The notes: generated by a model from the sequence alone, not told the origin. DNA of 64,000 bases from Solibacteraceae bacterium (GCA_021324015.1 JAJPJX010000063.1:62001-126000), one strand, 5' to 3'; positions 7,493 through 15,504 are shown, counted from the stretch's first letter. Numbers and translations: made by a program.

Positions 7493-8875
7493 ATGCGCCG
7501 CCTGCTCGCCCTCCTGATCCTGTGCGCTTCGCTTGCCTGCGCCAAAGGCCCGGTATACCTGTTGCTCTGGTTCGATACCGAGGACTATATCGAGCCGGCG
7601 GCGGACGACGCAGCCCTGCGCCTGGCCCGGGACCTGGAGAAGGCGGGCGTGCGCGCCACCTTCAAGGTGGTGGGGGAGAAGGCCCGCACGCTGGAGGCCC
7701 GCGGGCGCTGGGACGTCATCGCGGCGCTCTCACGGCACGATATCGGCTACCACGCGGACACACACAGCCAGCAGCCCACCCCGGCCCTGTACCTGAAAGA
7801 ACTCGGCTGGCTGGAGGGCATCGCGGAGTTTTCCCGGCGGGAGGGCAGGGGTGTCGCCGATATCCGCCGCATCTTCGGCGTGATTCCCAGTTGCTACGGA
7901 CAGCCCGGCAGTTCGTGGGGACCGCAGAGCTATCCCGCTCTGCGCCGCCTGGGCATTCCGGTCTACCTGGACGAGGCCACGCAGGTGGGCATTGAGGGGC
8001 AGCCGTTCTGGTTCGGCGGCATGCTTAACGTCTTCCACATGGAGCCCAACCTGGTGCGGCCCTCGCTCGAGAGCGAGGACCGCCTGGGCGCCGCGCTGGC
8101 CAAGTTCGACCGGGCGGCGGCCAGCCTGGAGGCGCGCGGCGGAGGGGTCATCAGCACGTACTTCCATCCCACCGAATTCATCACTACGGAGTTTTGGGAC
8201 CTGAATTTCGCCAGGGGCGCCAATCCGGAGCGGACCGCATGGCGCATGCCGCACCGCCGCACGCCGGAAGAGAGCGAGCGGTGCTATCGCATCCTGGCGC
8301 GTTACGTGGAGCACGCCAGGAAAGCCGGCGTCCGGTTCATCACCGCGCGGGATCTGCCGCTGCTCTACGAGGGCCCGGTGGCGCGCACACTGGACCGCCG
8401 CGCCATCGCCGCGCACATGGCGCAGCGGCAGACTTTCCTGGTCACCCCGGAGGCCTCGCTTTCGGCCGCGGACATGCTGCTGGCGCTGCTGGGCATGGAG
8501 CCGCAGGTGGTGGACGGTCCCACCCAGCGCAAGGAGAGCAACTATCCAGGCTCCGTCATTCCGCGGGCGGCCTTCGAGCGAGCCCGGCTGGACACAGTGT
8601 CCTTCATCCGCGCAAATCACCGGCTGCCTTCGCACGTGTGGATCGGTTCGGCGCGGCTCTCGCTGGCGGATTTCGCGGCCACGCTGGCGGGCGATGACGG
8701 CGCCTCGGCGGAGGTGGCCGTGCGCCGCGGCAATCCGGAAATGGAGCGCTATGTCTCGACGGATGCCACGGGCGCCTTCTCCTGGGCGATCCACCCGGAG
8801 GGTTTCCAGGCGCCGGAACTGTTGGAACTCGCCCGGCTCCAGGCCTGGACGCTCAAGCCCGCCCGGCTCAAGTGA
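7493..8875 (+). CDS. Secreted polysaccharide deacetylase-like protein (NodB fold)
   Basis: 460 residues with a signal peptide (MRRLLALLILCASLACA). The NodB signature is present: the acidic motif LLLWFDTEDYIEP near residue 25 and the metal-binding motif GYHADTHS near residue 85 (His-x3-His-Ser). A second conserved stretch is STYFHPTEFITTEFWDL. The C-terminal ~170 residues are an extra domain of unknown role. Likely removes N- or O-acetyl groups from a cell-surface or external polysaccharide. The ATG follows directly on the right copy of the 69-bp repeat, so its upstream region may derive from a divergent promoter. Confidence 0.75.
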   Translation: MRRLLALLILCASLACAKGPVYLLLWFDTEDYIEPAADDAALRLARDLEKAGVRATFKVVGEKARTLEARGRWDVIAALSRHDIGYHADTHSQQPTPALYLKELGWLEGIAEFSRREGRGVADIRRIFGVIPSCYGQPGSSWGPQSYPALRRLGIPVYLDEATQVGIEGQPFWFGGMLNVFHMEPNLVRPSLESEDRLGAALAKFDRAAASLEARGGGVISTYFHPTEFITTEFWDLNFARGANPERTAWRMPHRRTPEESERCYRILARYVEHARKAGVRFITARDLPLLYEGPVARTLDRRAIAAHMAQRQTFLVTPEASLSAADMLLALLGMEPQVVDGPTQRKESNYPGSVIPRAAFERARLDTVSFIRANHRLPSHVWIGSARLSLADFAATLAGDDGASAEVAVRRGNPEMERYVSTDATGAFSWAIHPEGFQAPELLELARLQAWTLKPARLK

Positions 8876-8908
8876 CCGTCGCGGGAGTGCTAAAATCGCG
8901 GGTTCGCC

Positions 8909-9496
8909 ATGCATTTTCGCCGACTGGCATGCTTTCTGCTGGGGGCCTGGCTCGCCGGCAGCCTTTTCATGGCCCTGGTGGCCATCGAGAATTTCCGTTC
9001 GGTGGACCGCCTGCTGGACCGCCCGGCGCCGGCCGCCGCGCGGCAATTCGAGGCCCTGGGCCACGACGCCGCCCGCACCCTGCTGCGCTACCAGGTTTCG
9101 GAGCAGAACCGCTGGTATTTTCAGGCGTGGGGCGCGGGCCAGCTTTTTCTTGGCCTGGGCCTGCTGCTGGTGCTGGTCTTCGGCAGCACGGAGACGCTGT
9201 TCAGCCTGGTGCTGGCGGGGCTGATGCTGGTGGTGGCCGGCGTGCAGCATTTCGCCCTGACCCCGGAGATTGTGGCCCTGGGCCGGGTCATCGATTTCGT
9301 GCCCCTGACGGCAGTCTCCGCGGATCGCGGGCGCTTCTGGACCATGCACTCGCTGTACTCCGGGGCCGAGGTGCTGAAATGGCTGATCGGCTTTGTACTG
9401 GCGGGGAAACTCGTGATCGGAACGCGCAAGCTGTCACGCGGTTTCCGCCAGGTCGACACGGTCAATAAATCCGATCACCGCCATGTCGATGGGTGA
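8909..9496 (+). CDS. Small integral membrane protein, unrecognised
   Basis: 195 residues with four likely membrane segments (residues ~5-25, 75-95, 97-115 and 150-168). The loop RVIDFVPLTAVSADRGRFW and the segment MHSLYSGAEVLKWLIGFVL faintly recall DUF4149-type proteins, but I am not sure. The last 63 bases overlap the convergent BMC-P gene at 9434-9712, which is unusual; both frames look genuine. It starts 33 bases after the deacetylase stop and may be cotranscribed with it. Confidence 0.55.
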   Translation: MHFRRLACFLLGAWLAGSLFMALVAIENFRSVDRLLDRPAPAAARQFEALGHDAARTLLRYQVSEQNRWYFQAWGAGQLFLGLGLLLVLVFGSTETLFSLVLAGLMLVVAGVQHFALTPEIVALGRVIDFVPLTAVSADRGRFWTMHSLYSGAEVLKWLIGFVLAGKLVIGTRKLSRGFRQVDTVNKSDHRHVDG

Positions 9497-9712
9497 CTGA
9501 GGCCGGCCCACGCTGGTCATGGCGCTGAAGCCCTCGGTGACCAGCAGCACGCGGTCGCCCACGCCGGCGCCCACAGCGTCGAGCGCCACCACGGCGTCCC
9601 CGCGGTCCGATCCATCCAGGTTGAGGGGCTGCACCAGCAGCACGGTGCGCCCTTCGTGGCTCGCGTGCTTCTGGGTGGCGATGATCTCGCCGACCACGCG
9701 CGCAATCAGCAC
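9434..9712 (-). CDS. Microcompartment vertex protein BMC-P (EutN/CcmL), copy 1
   Basis: 92 residues, the size of the EutN/CcmL pentamer family. It starts MLIARVVGEIIATQKH and has VLLVQPLNLDG, DAVGAGVGDRVLLVTEGFSA and the closing PIDMAVIGFIDRVDL, all standard positions of this fold. Pentamers cap the vertices of a protein-shelled organelle in the cytoplasm. It is the last gene of the minus-strand run aldolase - BMC-H - three BMC-P, overlapping the previous gene by 7 bases. Its 3' end overlaps the convergent membrane-protein gene by 63 bases. Confidence 0.88.
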   Translation of the reverse strand: MLIARVVGEIIATQKHASHEGRTVLLVQPLNLDGSDRGDAVVALDAVGAGVGDRVLLVTEGFSAMTSVGRPQSPIDMAVIGFIDRVDLAETA

Positions 9713-9987
9713 GGCCCGGCCCTCTTGACGCGCACCGAATCGACGATGCCGACGATGGTGCTATCGGTGGGAACCTCTTGCGGCAGGAAGGGGAAACTGG
9801 ATTCGCGGCCGCGGCACCAGTAGACCAGCTCACCCGCCCCAGCTCCGGTCGCGTCGGCGCAGACGATGCGCCGGCCGGTGGGTTTCCGCTCGGGGGTGAG
9901 CGGCTCGACGATCAGGAGGCGGTGCCCCTCGAGCCCGGGATTCTTGATGGTGGCCCACACGCAGCCCACCACGCGGCCTAAGAACAT
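9706..9987 (-). CDS. Microcompartment vertex protein BMC-P (EutN/CcmL), copy 2
   Basis: 93 residues. It opens MFLGRVVGCVWATIKNPGLEG and ends DSTIVGIVDSVRVKRAG, with DATGAGAGELVYWCRGRES in the middle, all typical of EutN/CcmL. It has a longer insertion (SFPFLPQEVP) than its two siblings, so the three vertex proteins are not interchangeable copies. It lies 3 bases after BMC-P copy 3 and overlaps copy 1 by 7 bases, consistent with one transcript. Confidence 0.88.
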   Translation of the reverse strand: MFLGRVVGCVWATIKNPGLEGHRLLIVEPLTPERKPTGRRIVCADATGAGAGELVYWCRGRESSFPFLPQEVPTDSTIVGIVDSVRVKRAGPC

Positions 9988-9990
9988 GCC

Positions 9991-10260
9991 CTAGGTCTCC
10001 AGCCGCAGATCGTCGACGATGCCGACGATGGCCGTGTCCACGGGAGTGTCCTTGCAGCCCTCGGCCATGCGGGCCGAACTGCCGGAGACCGCGATCACGG
10101 TCTCCTTGTAGCCGGCGCTCACCGTATCGACGGCGATGACGTAGCCGGCCTCATCTTTGCCTTCGGGCGACACCGGTTTGAGGATCAGCAACTTTTTGCC
10201 TTCCAGGCGGGGATCCTTCCGGGTCGCGACCACGGTGCCCACCACGCGGGCCAGAATCAT
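9991..10260 (-). CDS. Microcompartment vertex protein BMC-P (EutN/CcmL), copy 3
   Basis: 89 residues: MILARVVGTVVATRKDPRLEG, KLLILKPVSPEGK, VDTVSAGYKETVIAVSGSSA, then VDTAIVGIVDDLRLE. This is the most canonical EutN/CcmL pentamer protein of the three. It sits 6 bases downstream of the BMC-H gene on the minus strand. Having three BMC-P types with one hexamer gene resembles the planctomycete/verrucomicrobial-type loci for fucose/rhamnose degradation. Confidence 0.9.
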   Translation of the reverse strand: MILARVVGTVVATRKDPRLEGKKLLILKPVSPEGKDEAGYVIAVDTVSAGYKETVIAVSGSSARMAEGCKDTPVDTAIVGIVDDLRLET

Positions 10261-10266
10261 GGGGAT

Positions 10267-10557
10267 TTACTTGCCGGAGTTGCTCTTGCCGATCGGCAGA
10301 ACGTCTTCCAGGCTCTGATGCGGGCGCGGAATCACGTGGACGGCGATGAGCTCGCCCACGCGGCGCGCCGCCGCGGCGCCGGCATCGGTGGCCGCGCGCA
10401 CGGCCGCGACGTCGCCCCGCACCAGCGCGGTGACGTAGCCGGACCCGATCTTCTCCCAGCCCACCAGCGTGACCTTGGCCGCCTTGACCATGGCGTCGGA
10501 GGCTTCGATCATGGCCACCAGGCCGCGCGTTTCAATCATTCCCAGAGCTTCACCCAT
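10267..10557 (-). CDS. Microcompartment shell hexamer protein BMC-H
   Basis: 96 residues with the whole Pfam-type BMC domain: [40 protein letters not shown] and [16 protein letters not shown]. The KIGSG loop lines the central pore of the hexamer. Such hexamers tile the facets of the shell. It is the only hexamer gene in the window. It lies between the class II aldolase (42 bases upstream) and the three vertex genes, so it is presumably part of the same operon. Confidence 0.95.
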   Translation of the reverse strand: MGEALGMIETRGLVAMIEASDAMVKAAKVTLVGWEKIGSGYVTALVRGDVAAVRAATDAGAAAARRVGELIAVHVIPRPHQSLEDVLPIGKSNSGK

Positions 10558-10599
10558 CTATTTTCTCCAGACCGGCTTCCGGCTCCTCCGGCGGCCGTT

Positions 10600-11376
10600 T
10601 CACACAATTCCGCGCGCTCTCAGGACTTCATCCACCAGCCCGATGAGCTCGTCGCGCGTGACGTAAAAGCGTTCCTCTCCCGGGATCTCTTCGGCCACCA
10701 CCGGGCATCCCGGCTCGCCTCCCGAACGGGCCTTCACCCCGTAGCGGGTTCGCGCACTCAGTAACTTGTCCACTTCCACCTTGGGCAGCACCTTGGGCCC
10801 GCCCAGCAGTTCCGCCACCAGGGAGATCCGGGCAAAGTGCTCCATGGTCTCCATGCGGAAGAAAGCCTGATACACGTTCTCGCCGTAGCATACCGCACCG
10901 TGGTTGCCCATGAGGATGGCGTCGTACTTGGGAATGTAGGGCAGCATGGGCTCAGTCAGTTCCGGCGTTCCGGGCAGCCCATAGCCGGCCAGCGGCACGC
11001 AGCCTAAGCCAATGATGACTTCCGGCAGCAGAGCCAGGTTCAGGGACTTACCGGCGGCGGCGAAGCCGGTGGCCACAGGGGGATGCGCGTGCACCACGGC
11101 ATGGATATCCGGGCGCATCTGGTAGATCGTCAGGTGCATGGCGACCTCCGAGGTGCGCTCCCTGCGGCCCTGGATCTTGTTTCCCTGCATGTCGCAGATG
11201 ATCAGGTCGTCGGGGTGCATCATGCCTTTGCTGACCCCGGTGGGGGTGGCCAGGATGCGGTCCTGGTCCAGGCGCACGGAGATATTGCCGTCGTTGGCCG
11301 CCACCCAGCCCTTTTGATACACGAGACGGCCGATCTCGACGATGTCCTGCCGGTGCTCGCGTTCGGTCTTCGACAT
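10600..11376 (-). CDS. Class II aldolase (L-fuculose-/rhamnulose-phosphate aldolase-like)
   Basis: 258 residues of the class II aldolase/adducin family. Visible features are GWVAANDGNISVRL near residue 23, the acid Glu in RTSEVAMH (about 77), zinc ligands in VVHAHPP (His 96 and 98) and His in LMGNHGAV (about 159). The family cleaves deoxy-sugar phosphates to dihydroxyacetone phosphate and lactaldehyde. With shell genes downstream it is likely the lumen enzyme that makes the aldehyde. After a Gly/Pro-rich linker (~218-235) a short amphipathic helix (~239-258) resembles a shell-targeting encapsulation peptide. It is the first gene of the minus-strand run. Confidence 0.88.
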   Translation of the reverse strand: MSKTEREHRQDIVEIGRLVYQKGWVAANDGNISVRLDQDRILATPTGVSKGMMHPDDLIICDMQGNKIQGRRERTSEVAMHLTIYQMRPDIHAVVHAHPPVATGFAAAGKSLNLALLPEVIIGLGCVPLAGYGLPGTPELTEPMLPYIPKYDAILMGNHGAVCYGENVYQAFFRMETMEHFARISLVAELLGGPKVLPKVEVDKLLSARTRYGVKARSGGEPGCPVVAEEIPGEERFYVTRDELIGLVDEVLRARGIV

Positions 11377-11436
11377 GCGGGATTACCGATTGTATCAAAC
11401 TGCGCCGGGCGGACTTGAAATGCGACAATCAAGGGA

Positions 11437-12270
11437 ATGGACAAGCGCCGCATGTGTCCGAACTGCCGGGCCTTCATCACCACCAGCGACCGTACCTGCC
11501 CCTATTGCCACGAACGCGTGGGGCCGCGCGCGGTGGAGCGGCGCGACACCGGGGCCGTGCTGGGCGGGTTGATTCCGCAGGCGCGGTTCACCACGTCCAT
11601 GATTCTCTTGATCAACTTCGGGCTGTTCGCGGCCACGGTGCTTTACAGCATGCGGGCCGGCAACTCGGATGCATTGATGAGCCTGGACCCGCGCACGCTG
11701 TTCGACTTCGGGGCCAAGTACCGGCCGGCCATCGTGTTGGGGCAGTGGTGGCGGCTGGTGACGGCCGGATTTCTGCACGGCGGCCTGTTTCACATCCTCA
11801 TGAATTCCTGGGCGCTGTTCGACCTGGGCGCGGAAGTCGAGGAACTCTACGGTGCGCACCGCCTGGTGCTGTTCTATTTCGTCTCCTCGGTGTTTGGCTT
11901 TCTGGCAAGCACGTTCTGGAGCCCGGTGCTGTCGATGGGCGCCTCGGCAGGCATCTTCGGCCTGATCGGCGCCATGATCGCGGTGGGCGTGCGCCACAAA
12001 AGCGCCCTGGGGTCGGCCATCCGGGGACTGTACCTGCGCTGGGCCATCTACGGGCTGCTGTTCGGGCTGCTGCCGTTCTTCCGGGTGGACAACGCGGCGC
12101 ACCTGGGAGGCTTGGCGGCGGGCTTCGGCGTGGCCTACCTGGCCGGCATGCCGCGGTACGAAACCCGCTGGAGCGAGCGGTTCTGGCGCCTGGCGGCGTA
12201 CGGCTGCATGCTCCTGACGGCCGTGAGTTTCCTGGAAATGTATTTGTGGTTCGCCGCGAGCGCGCAATAA
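11437..12270 (+). CDS. Rhomboid-family intramembrane serine protease with zinc ribbon
   Basis: 277 residues. The N-terminus has two Cys pairs (CPNC at ~8-11, CPYC at ~22-25) forming a probable zinc ribbon. About six or seven membrane segments follow. Rhomboid motifs are HGGLFHILMNSWALFDLG, the catalytic Ser in SMGASAGIFGLIGA and the catalytic His in NAAHLGGLAAGF, so the protease should be active within the membrane. An AAGGGA ribosome site precedes the ATG. Transcribed divergently from the aldolase, with 60 bases between the starts. Confidence 0.9.
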   Translation: MDKRRMCPNCRAFITTSDRTCPYCHERVGPRAVERRDTGAVLGGLIPQARFTTSMILLINFGLFAATVLYSMRAGNSDALMSLDPRTLFDFGAKYRPAIVLGQWWRLVTAGFLHGGLFHILMNSWALFDLGAEVEELYGAHRLVLFYFVSSVFGFLASTFWSPVLSMGASAGIFGLIGAMIAVGVRHKSALGSAIRGLYLRWAIYGLLFGLLPFFRVDNAAHLGGLAAGFGVAYLAGMPRYETRWSERFWRLAAYGCMLLTAVSFLEMYLWFAASAQ

Positions 12271-12271
12271 A

Positions 12272-12475
12272 ATGAGAATAATGCGACTGCGCGCACTTCT
12301 GGTGGCCCTGCTGCTAGCCTGGGGCGCGGCCCTGCCGGCGGCGGCCAGGACCCACACGCCCAAAACTTACCAGGGCAAGAAGATCAAGTTCAAGCGGAGC
12401 AAGCCCAAGAAGTACAAGCCTGGCAAGTACAAGGCTCCCAAGTACAAGTACAAAAAAGCCAAAGTGCGAAGGTAA
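12272..12475 (+). CDS. Tiny secreted Lys/Tyr-rich protein
   Basis: 67 residues. A clear signal peptide (to about AAAR at ~26) is followed by a mature part of ~41 residues made almost only of Lys, Tyr, Pro and Arg, with repeated K-Y-K steps such as KKYKPGKYKAPKYKYKK. It would be strongly basic and probably binds an anionic polymer of the envelope. The first ATG is one base after the rhomboid stop; a second in-frame ATG at 12281 is possible. No known family recognised. Confidence 0.6.
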   Translation: MRIMRLRALLVALLLAWGAALPAAARTHTPKTYQGKKIKFKRSKPKKYKPGKYKAPKYKYKKAKVRR

Positions 12476-12520
12476 GGCGGCCGGCTCCCGCCGCGTACAA
12501 TGTGACTGAGGAGCCAGCCG

Positions 12521-13873
12521 ATGAACTATTTCGAGGAGCACCAGGCGGACTTTCTGGACGGCCTGAAGACTTTCCTCCGCATTCCCAGCATCAGCACGTT
12601 AACCGAACACAAGCCGGACATCCGGCGCGCTGCCGAATTCGTGCGCGGCGAACTGGAGTCGGCGGGATTGGCCGCCGAGTTGATCGAGGGCGCCGGCAAT
12701 CCGCTGGTCTACGCGGAATGGCTGGGTGCGCCGGGCAAACCCACGCTGCTGCTTTACGGCCACTACGCCGTGCAGCCTCCCGAACCCCTGGAGGAATGGA
12801 AGTCGCCGCCCTTCGAGCCCGAGGTGCGCGGGGAGGACATTTTCGCGCGCGGCTCCTCGGACGACAAGGGCCAGACCTACATCCTCATGAAAGCCGTGGA
12901 GGGGCTGCTCCGGACTTCCGGGCGGCTGCCGGTGAACGTGCGGTTCCTGATCGAAGGGGAAGAGGAGACCGGGGGCGAGCACATTGAAAGCTACGTGGCG
13001 TCGAAGCCAGCCCGGCTCCAGGCGGACGCCGCCGTCATCTGCGACACCGAAATGTTCGCTCCAGAGCTGCCCACCATCTGCGTGGGCCTGCGGGGCATCG
13101 TATACGCGGAACTGCACGTGGAAGGCGCCAGCCACGACCTGCACTCCGGGGTTTACGGCGGCGCTGCGCCCAACCCCTTGCAAGCCGCCGCGGAGATCCT
13201 CACCGCGCTCAAGGACCGCGACGGCCGCATCCGGATTCCAGGCTTTTACGACCGGGTGGTTCCGCCCAGCGCCAAAGAGCGCGCCGCCTGGGCGCGCCTG
13301 CCCTTCGACGAGAGGGAATACACGGAGAAGGAAATGGGGGCCCGCGAACTGGTAGGCGAGCCTGACATTCCGCTGTTCGAGCGCCTCTGGGCCCGGCCGA
13401 CCTTCGAGGTCCACGGCATCCGCGGCGGCTTCACGGGCGAGGGCGCCAAGACCGTGATCCCCGCCCGCGCGGTGGTGAAGATCAGCACGCGCCTGGTGGC
13501 CGGCCAGTTACCCAAGGAGGCCGAGGAACAAATCCGGGCGGCGGTCCGCACGGCCTGTCCCCGTGGGGTGTCGGCGGAAGTGAAAATCGTCCACTCGGCC
13601 GCCCCATCGCTGGTGAATCCGGACAACCGCTTCATCCAGACCGCGGCGGAGGCCATGCGCCAGGTGTTCGGGAAAGAGACGGTGTACATCCGCTCCGGCG
13701 GCTCGATTCCCATCGTGGGACTGTTCGACGAGTGCCTGGGCATCCCCAGTGTGATGATGGGTTTCGGCCTGCCCGACGACAATCTGCACGCGCCCAACGA
13801 GAAGTTCCACCTGCCGAACTTCTATCGCGGCATCCAGGCCGTGGCCCGCTACCTGGAAATGCTGGGCGCATAA
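12521..13873 (+). CDS. M20-family dipeptidase-like metallopeptidase with altered HxD motif
   Basis: 450 residues, the usual size of CNDP-like M20 dipeptidases. Expected features are present: ARGSSDDKGQ (bridging Asp, ~114), IEGEEETGG (catalytic Glu, ~147-149), VICDTEMF, and a late His in LHAPNEKFHLPNF. The first metal-binding motif reads YGHYAVQPP (His 81). Relatives normally have Asp where this protein has Ala 83 (codon GCC). That Asp orients the His ligand, so activity may be changed or lost. The dimerisation lid domain (~200-330) is intact. A TACAAT box at about 12495 and a GAGGAG ribosome site precede the ATG. Confidence 0.85.
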   Translation: MNYFEEHQADFLDGLKTFLRIPSISTLTEHKPDIRRAAEFVRGELESAGLAAELIEGAGNPLVYAEWLGAPGKPTLLLYGHYAVQPPEPLEEWKSPPFEPEVRGEDIFARGSSDDKGQTYILMKAVEGLLRTSGRLPVNVRFLIEGEEETGGEHIESYVASKPARLQADAAVICDTEMFAPELPTICVGLRGIVYAELHVEGASHDLHSGVYGGAAPNPLQAAAEILTALKDRDGRIRIPGFYDRVVPPSAKERAAWARLPFDEREYTEKEMGARELVGEPDIPLFERLWARPTFEVHGIRGGFTGEGAKTVIPARAVVKISTRLVAGQLPKEAEEQIRAAVRTACPRGVSAEVKIVHSAAPSLVNPDNRFIQTAAEAMRQVFGKETVYIRSGGSIPIVGLFDECLGIPSVMMGFGLPDDNLHAPNEKFHLPNFYRGIQAVARYLEMLGA

Positions 13874-13940
13874 ACTAACAGCCCGCGGCAAATGACCGCT
13901 CTCTCACAGTCACGGCTCGATTGTAACTAAGCGCGGATGA

Positions 13941-13946
13941 TATAAT
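13941..13946 (+). promoter_or_regulatory. Candidate -10 box of the transaldolase-like gene
   Basis: A perfect TATAAT lies 24 bases before the GTG start at 13970, in the 96-base gap after the peptidase gene. No good -35 hexamer stands at 16-18 bases. A GGAGGG ribosome site at 13960-13965 supports the GTG start. Confidence 0.5.
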
Positions 13947-13969
13947 CCGAAGTAATCCTGGAGGGAACC

Positions 13970-14632
13970 GTGAAATTCTTTCTGGACACCGCGAACCTCG
14001 ACGAACTGAAGAAGGGCGCCTCTTGGGGGATCGTGGACGGAGTGACCACCAACCCCACGCTGATCGCCAAGGAAGGCCGCCCCATCGAAGACCAGATCCG
14101 CATGATCTGCGATATCGTAGACGGCGATATCAGCGCGGAGGTGGTCGCGACCGAGGCGGCCCCAATGGTTCGCGAGGGCCGGCAGTTGGCCCGCATCCAC
14201 AAGAATGTGGTCGTCAAGTGCCCGCTCACTCGCGACGGCATCCGCGCCACGTCGGAGCTGAGCAAGGAAGGCATCCGGGTGAACGTCACCCTGTGCTTTT
14301 CTGCGGCCCAGGCTTTGCTTGCCGCTAAGGCGGGCGCTTACATCATCAGTCCGTTCATCGGCCGGGTGGACGACACGGGCTGGAACGGTATGGAGCTGAT
14401 CCGCAACATCGTCACGATCTACCGGAACTACGGGTTCCGCACGCAGATCCTGGCGGCATCCATTCGCACACCCAACCACGTGATCGAAGCGGCCCTGGCG
14501 GGGGCGCATATCGGCACCATGCCGCTGAAGGTCCTGGAGATGCTGTTCCACCATCCGCTCACCGACAAGGGATTGGATCAGTTCCTGAAAGATTGGGCGA
14601 AGGTGTATCAGGAGGCTTCGGTCGCCGGCTAA
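13970..14632 (+). CDS. fsa: Transaldolase-like / fructose-6-phosphate aldolase (Fsa/TalC family)
   Basis: 220 residues, the short single-domain form. Family signatures are [31 protein letters not shown] and [12 protein letters not shown], where Lys (about 85) is the Schiff-base residue. [19 protein letters not shown] and [10 protein letters not shown] follow. It catalyses either transfer of dihydroxyacetone units in the pentose phosphate pathway or direct aldol cleavage; sequence alone does not decide. Start is GTG after a GGAGGG ribosome site. Stand-alone gene with its own TATAAT box. Confidence 0.88.
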   Translation: MKFFLDTANLDELKKGASWGIVDGVTTNPTLIAKEGRPIEDQIRMICDIVDGDISAEVVATEAAPMVREGRQLARIHKNVVVKCPLTRDGIRATSELSKEGIRVNVTLCFSAAQALLAAKAGAYIISPFIGRVDDTGWNGMELIRNIVTIYRNYGFRTQILAASIRTPNHVIEAALAGAHIGTMPLKVLEMLFHHPLTDKGLDQFLKDWAKVYQEASVAG

Positions 14633-14657
14633 TCATTCCTGAATCAGCGGATCGCCC

Positions 14658-15068
14658 ATGCCGGGATTCCTGGCGAACGGTTTTTCCCTTGCCGATCTGG
14701 TGACGCTGGGCCTGCTGGCCGCCTTCGTGCTGCTGAGCGGGCAACTGGCGATGCGGACGTGGCGGCGGTCGCGCCTCACGCCGGCGGAGCGTGAGCAGCG
14801 CCGCCGCAGAGCGCTGGTGACGTTGGGCAAGATGGGTGATGCCAACCTGGTGGAGGTTCGCGGCGACCTGCTGGTGTACACCTATGACGTGCGCGGCGTG
14901 GAATACACCGCTTCGCAGGATGTTTCGGTGCTCAGGGAATTTCTGCCGGCGGATCTTTCGGTGGCCGTCGGCCCGATTTACGTGAAGTACGACGCCCGCA
15001 ACCCGGCCAACTCCATCGTCCTGTCGGAAGACTGGACCGGCTTGCGCGGCGGGCGCTCCCGACCGTAA
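14658..15068 (+). CDS. Small membrane-anchored protein, DUF3592-like
   Basis: 136 residues. One membrane helix near the N-terminus (~10-30) is followed by a basic stretch (RTWRRSRLTPAEREQRRRR) and a soluble beta-rich part: GDLLVYTYDVRGVEYTASQD and VGPIYVKYDARNPANSIV. The V-x-Y-x-Y and YDPxNP-like pattern recalls DUF3592 proteins, though the match is weak. Function unknown. It lies 25 bases after the aldolase gene and may be cotranscribed. Confidence 0.55.
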   Translation: MPGFLANGFSLADLVTLGLLAAFVLLSGQLAMRTWRRSRLTPAEREQRRRRALVTLGKMGDANLVEVRGDLLVYTYDVRGVEYTASQDVSVLREFLPADLSVAVGPIYVKYDARNPANSIVLSEDWTGLRGGRSRP

Positions 15069-15111
15069 GATAGACCGACGAACTCGACGAGCAGGAGGAG
15101 AACAAACATCC

Positions 15112-15504
15112 ATGAAGCGCTATTTTTCGCGGAAAGCAGTGTTGGGCCTGGCGGCCGCGGCCGCCGTCTTCGGCGCGGGAGTCCTCGCCGGAGCGAACAA
15201 GTTCGGAACGCCGAACTCGGTGGTGCATGTAGTTACGGTGCAGTGGAAGTCCTCGGCCACGGCGGAGCAGAAAGCCGCCGCGATCGAGGGGGTGCGCAAG
15301 ATGGCCGCGGAGGTTCCGGGCATCAAGAACATCTGGCTGAAAACCCTCAAGGTCCAGCCCAGGGACTACAACGCCGCCATCGTGATGGAATTCAAAGACC
15401 AGGCTGCTTTCGACGCCTACAAGGATGCGCCCGCGCACAAGGAGTGGGAGAAGATTTACCTGCCCATCCGCGCGGAGAGCACCACGCACGACATCACCAA
15501 CTGA
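15112..15504 (+). CDS. Secreted Dabb-family (stress-responsive A/B barrel) protein
   Basis: 130 residues. A signal peptide or anchor (~1-28, with AVLGLAAAAAVFGAGVLAG) is followed by a dimeric alpha/beta-barrel domain: VVHVVTVQWKSSATAEQKAA, VPGIKNIW, YNAAIVMEFKDQAAFDAYKD and HKEWEKIYLPI. Dabb domains are ~100-residue ferredoxin-like barrels found in stress proteins and some small-molecule enzymes. The exported form is common in Acidobacteriota as I recall. An AGGAGGA ribosome site precedes the ATG. Precise role unknown. Confidence 0.75.
   Translation: MKRYFSRKAVLGLAAAAAVFGAGVLAGANKFGTPNSVVHVVTVQWKSSATAEQKAAAIEGVRKMAAEVPGIKNIWLKTLKVQPRDYNAAIVMEFKDQAAFDAYKDAPAHKEWEKIYLPIRAESTTHDITN

Noticed and set aside
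7730-9349. 539-codon minus-strand frame opposite the deacetylase and membrane-protein genes
   Set aside because: Composition (Arg/Gln/Gly/His-rich) is typical of an antisense shadow, and both plus-strand genes have proper signals and motifs.
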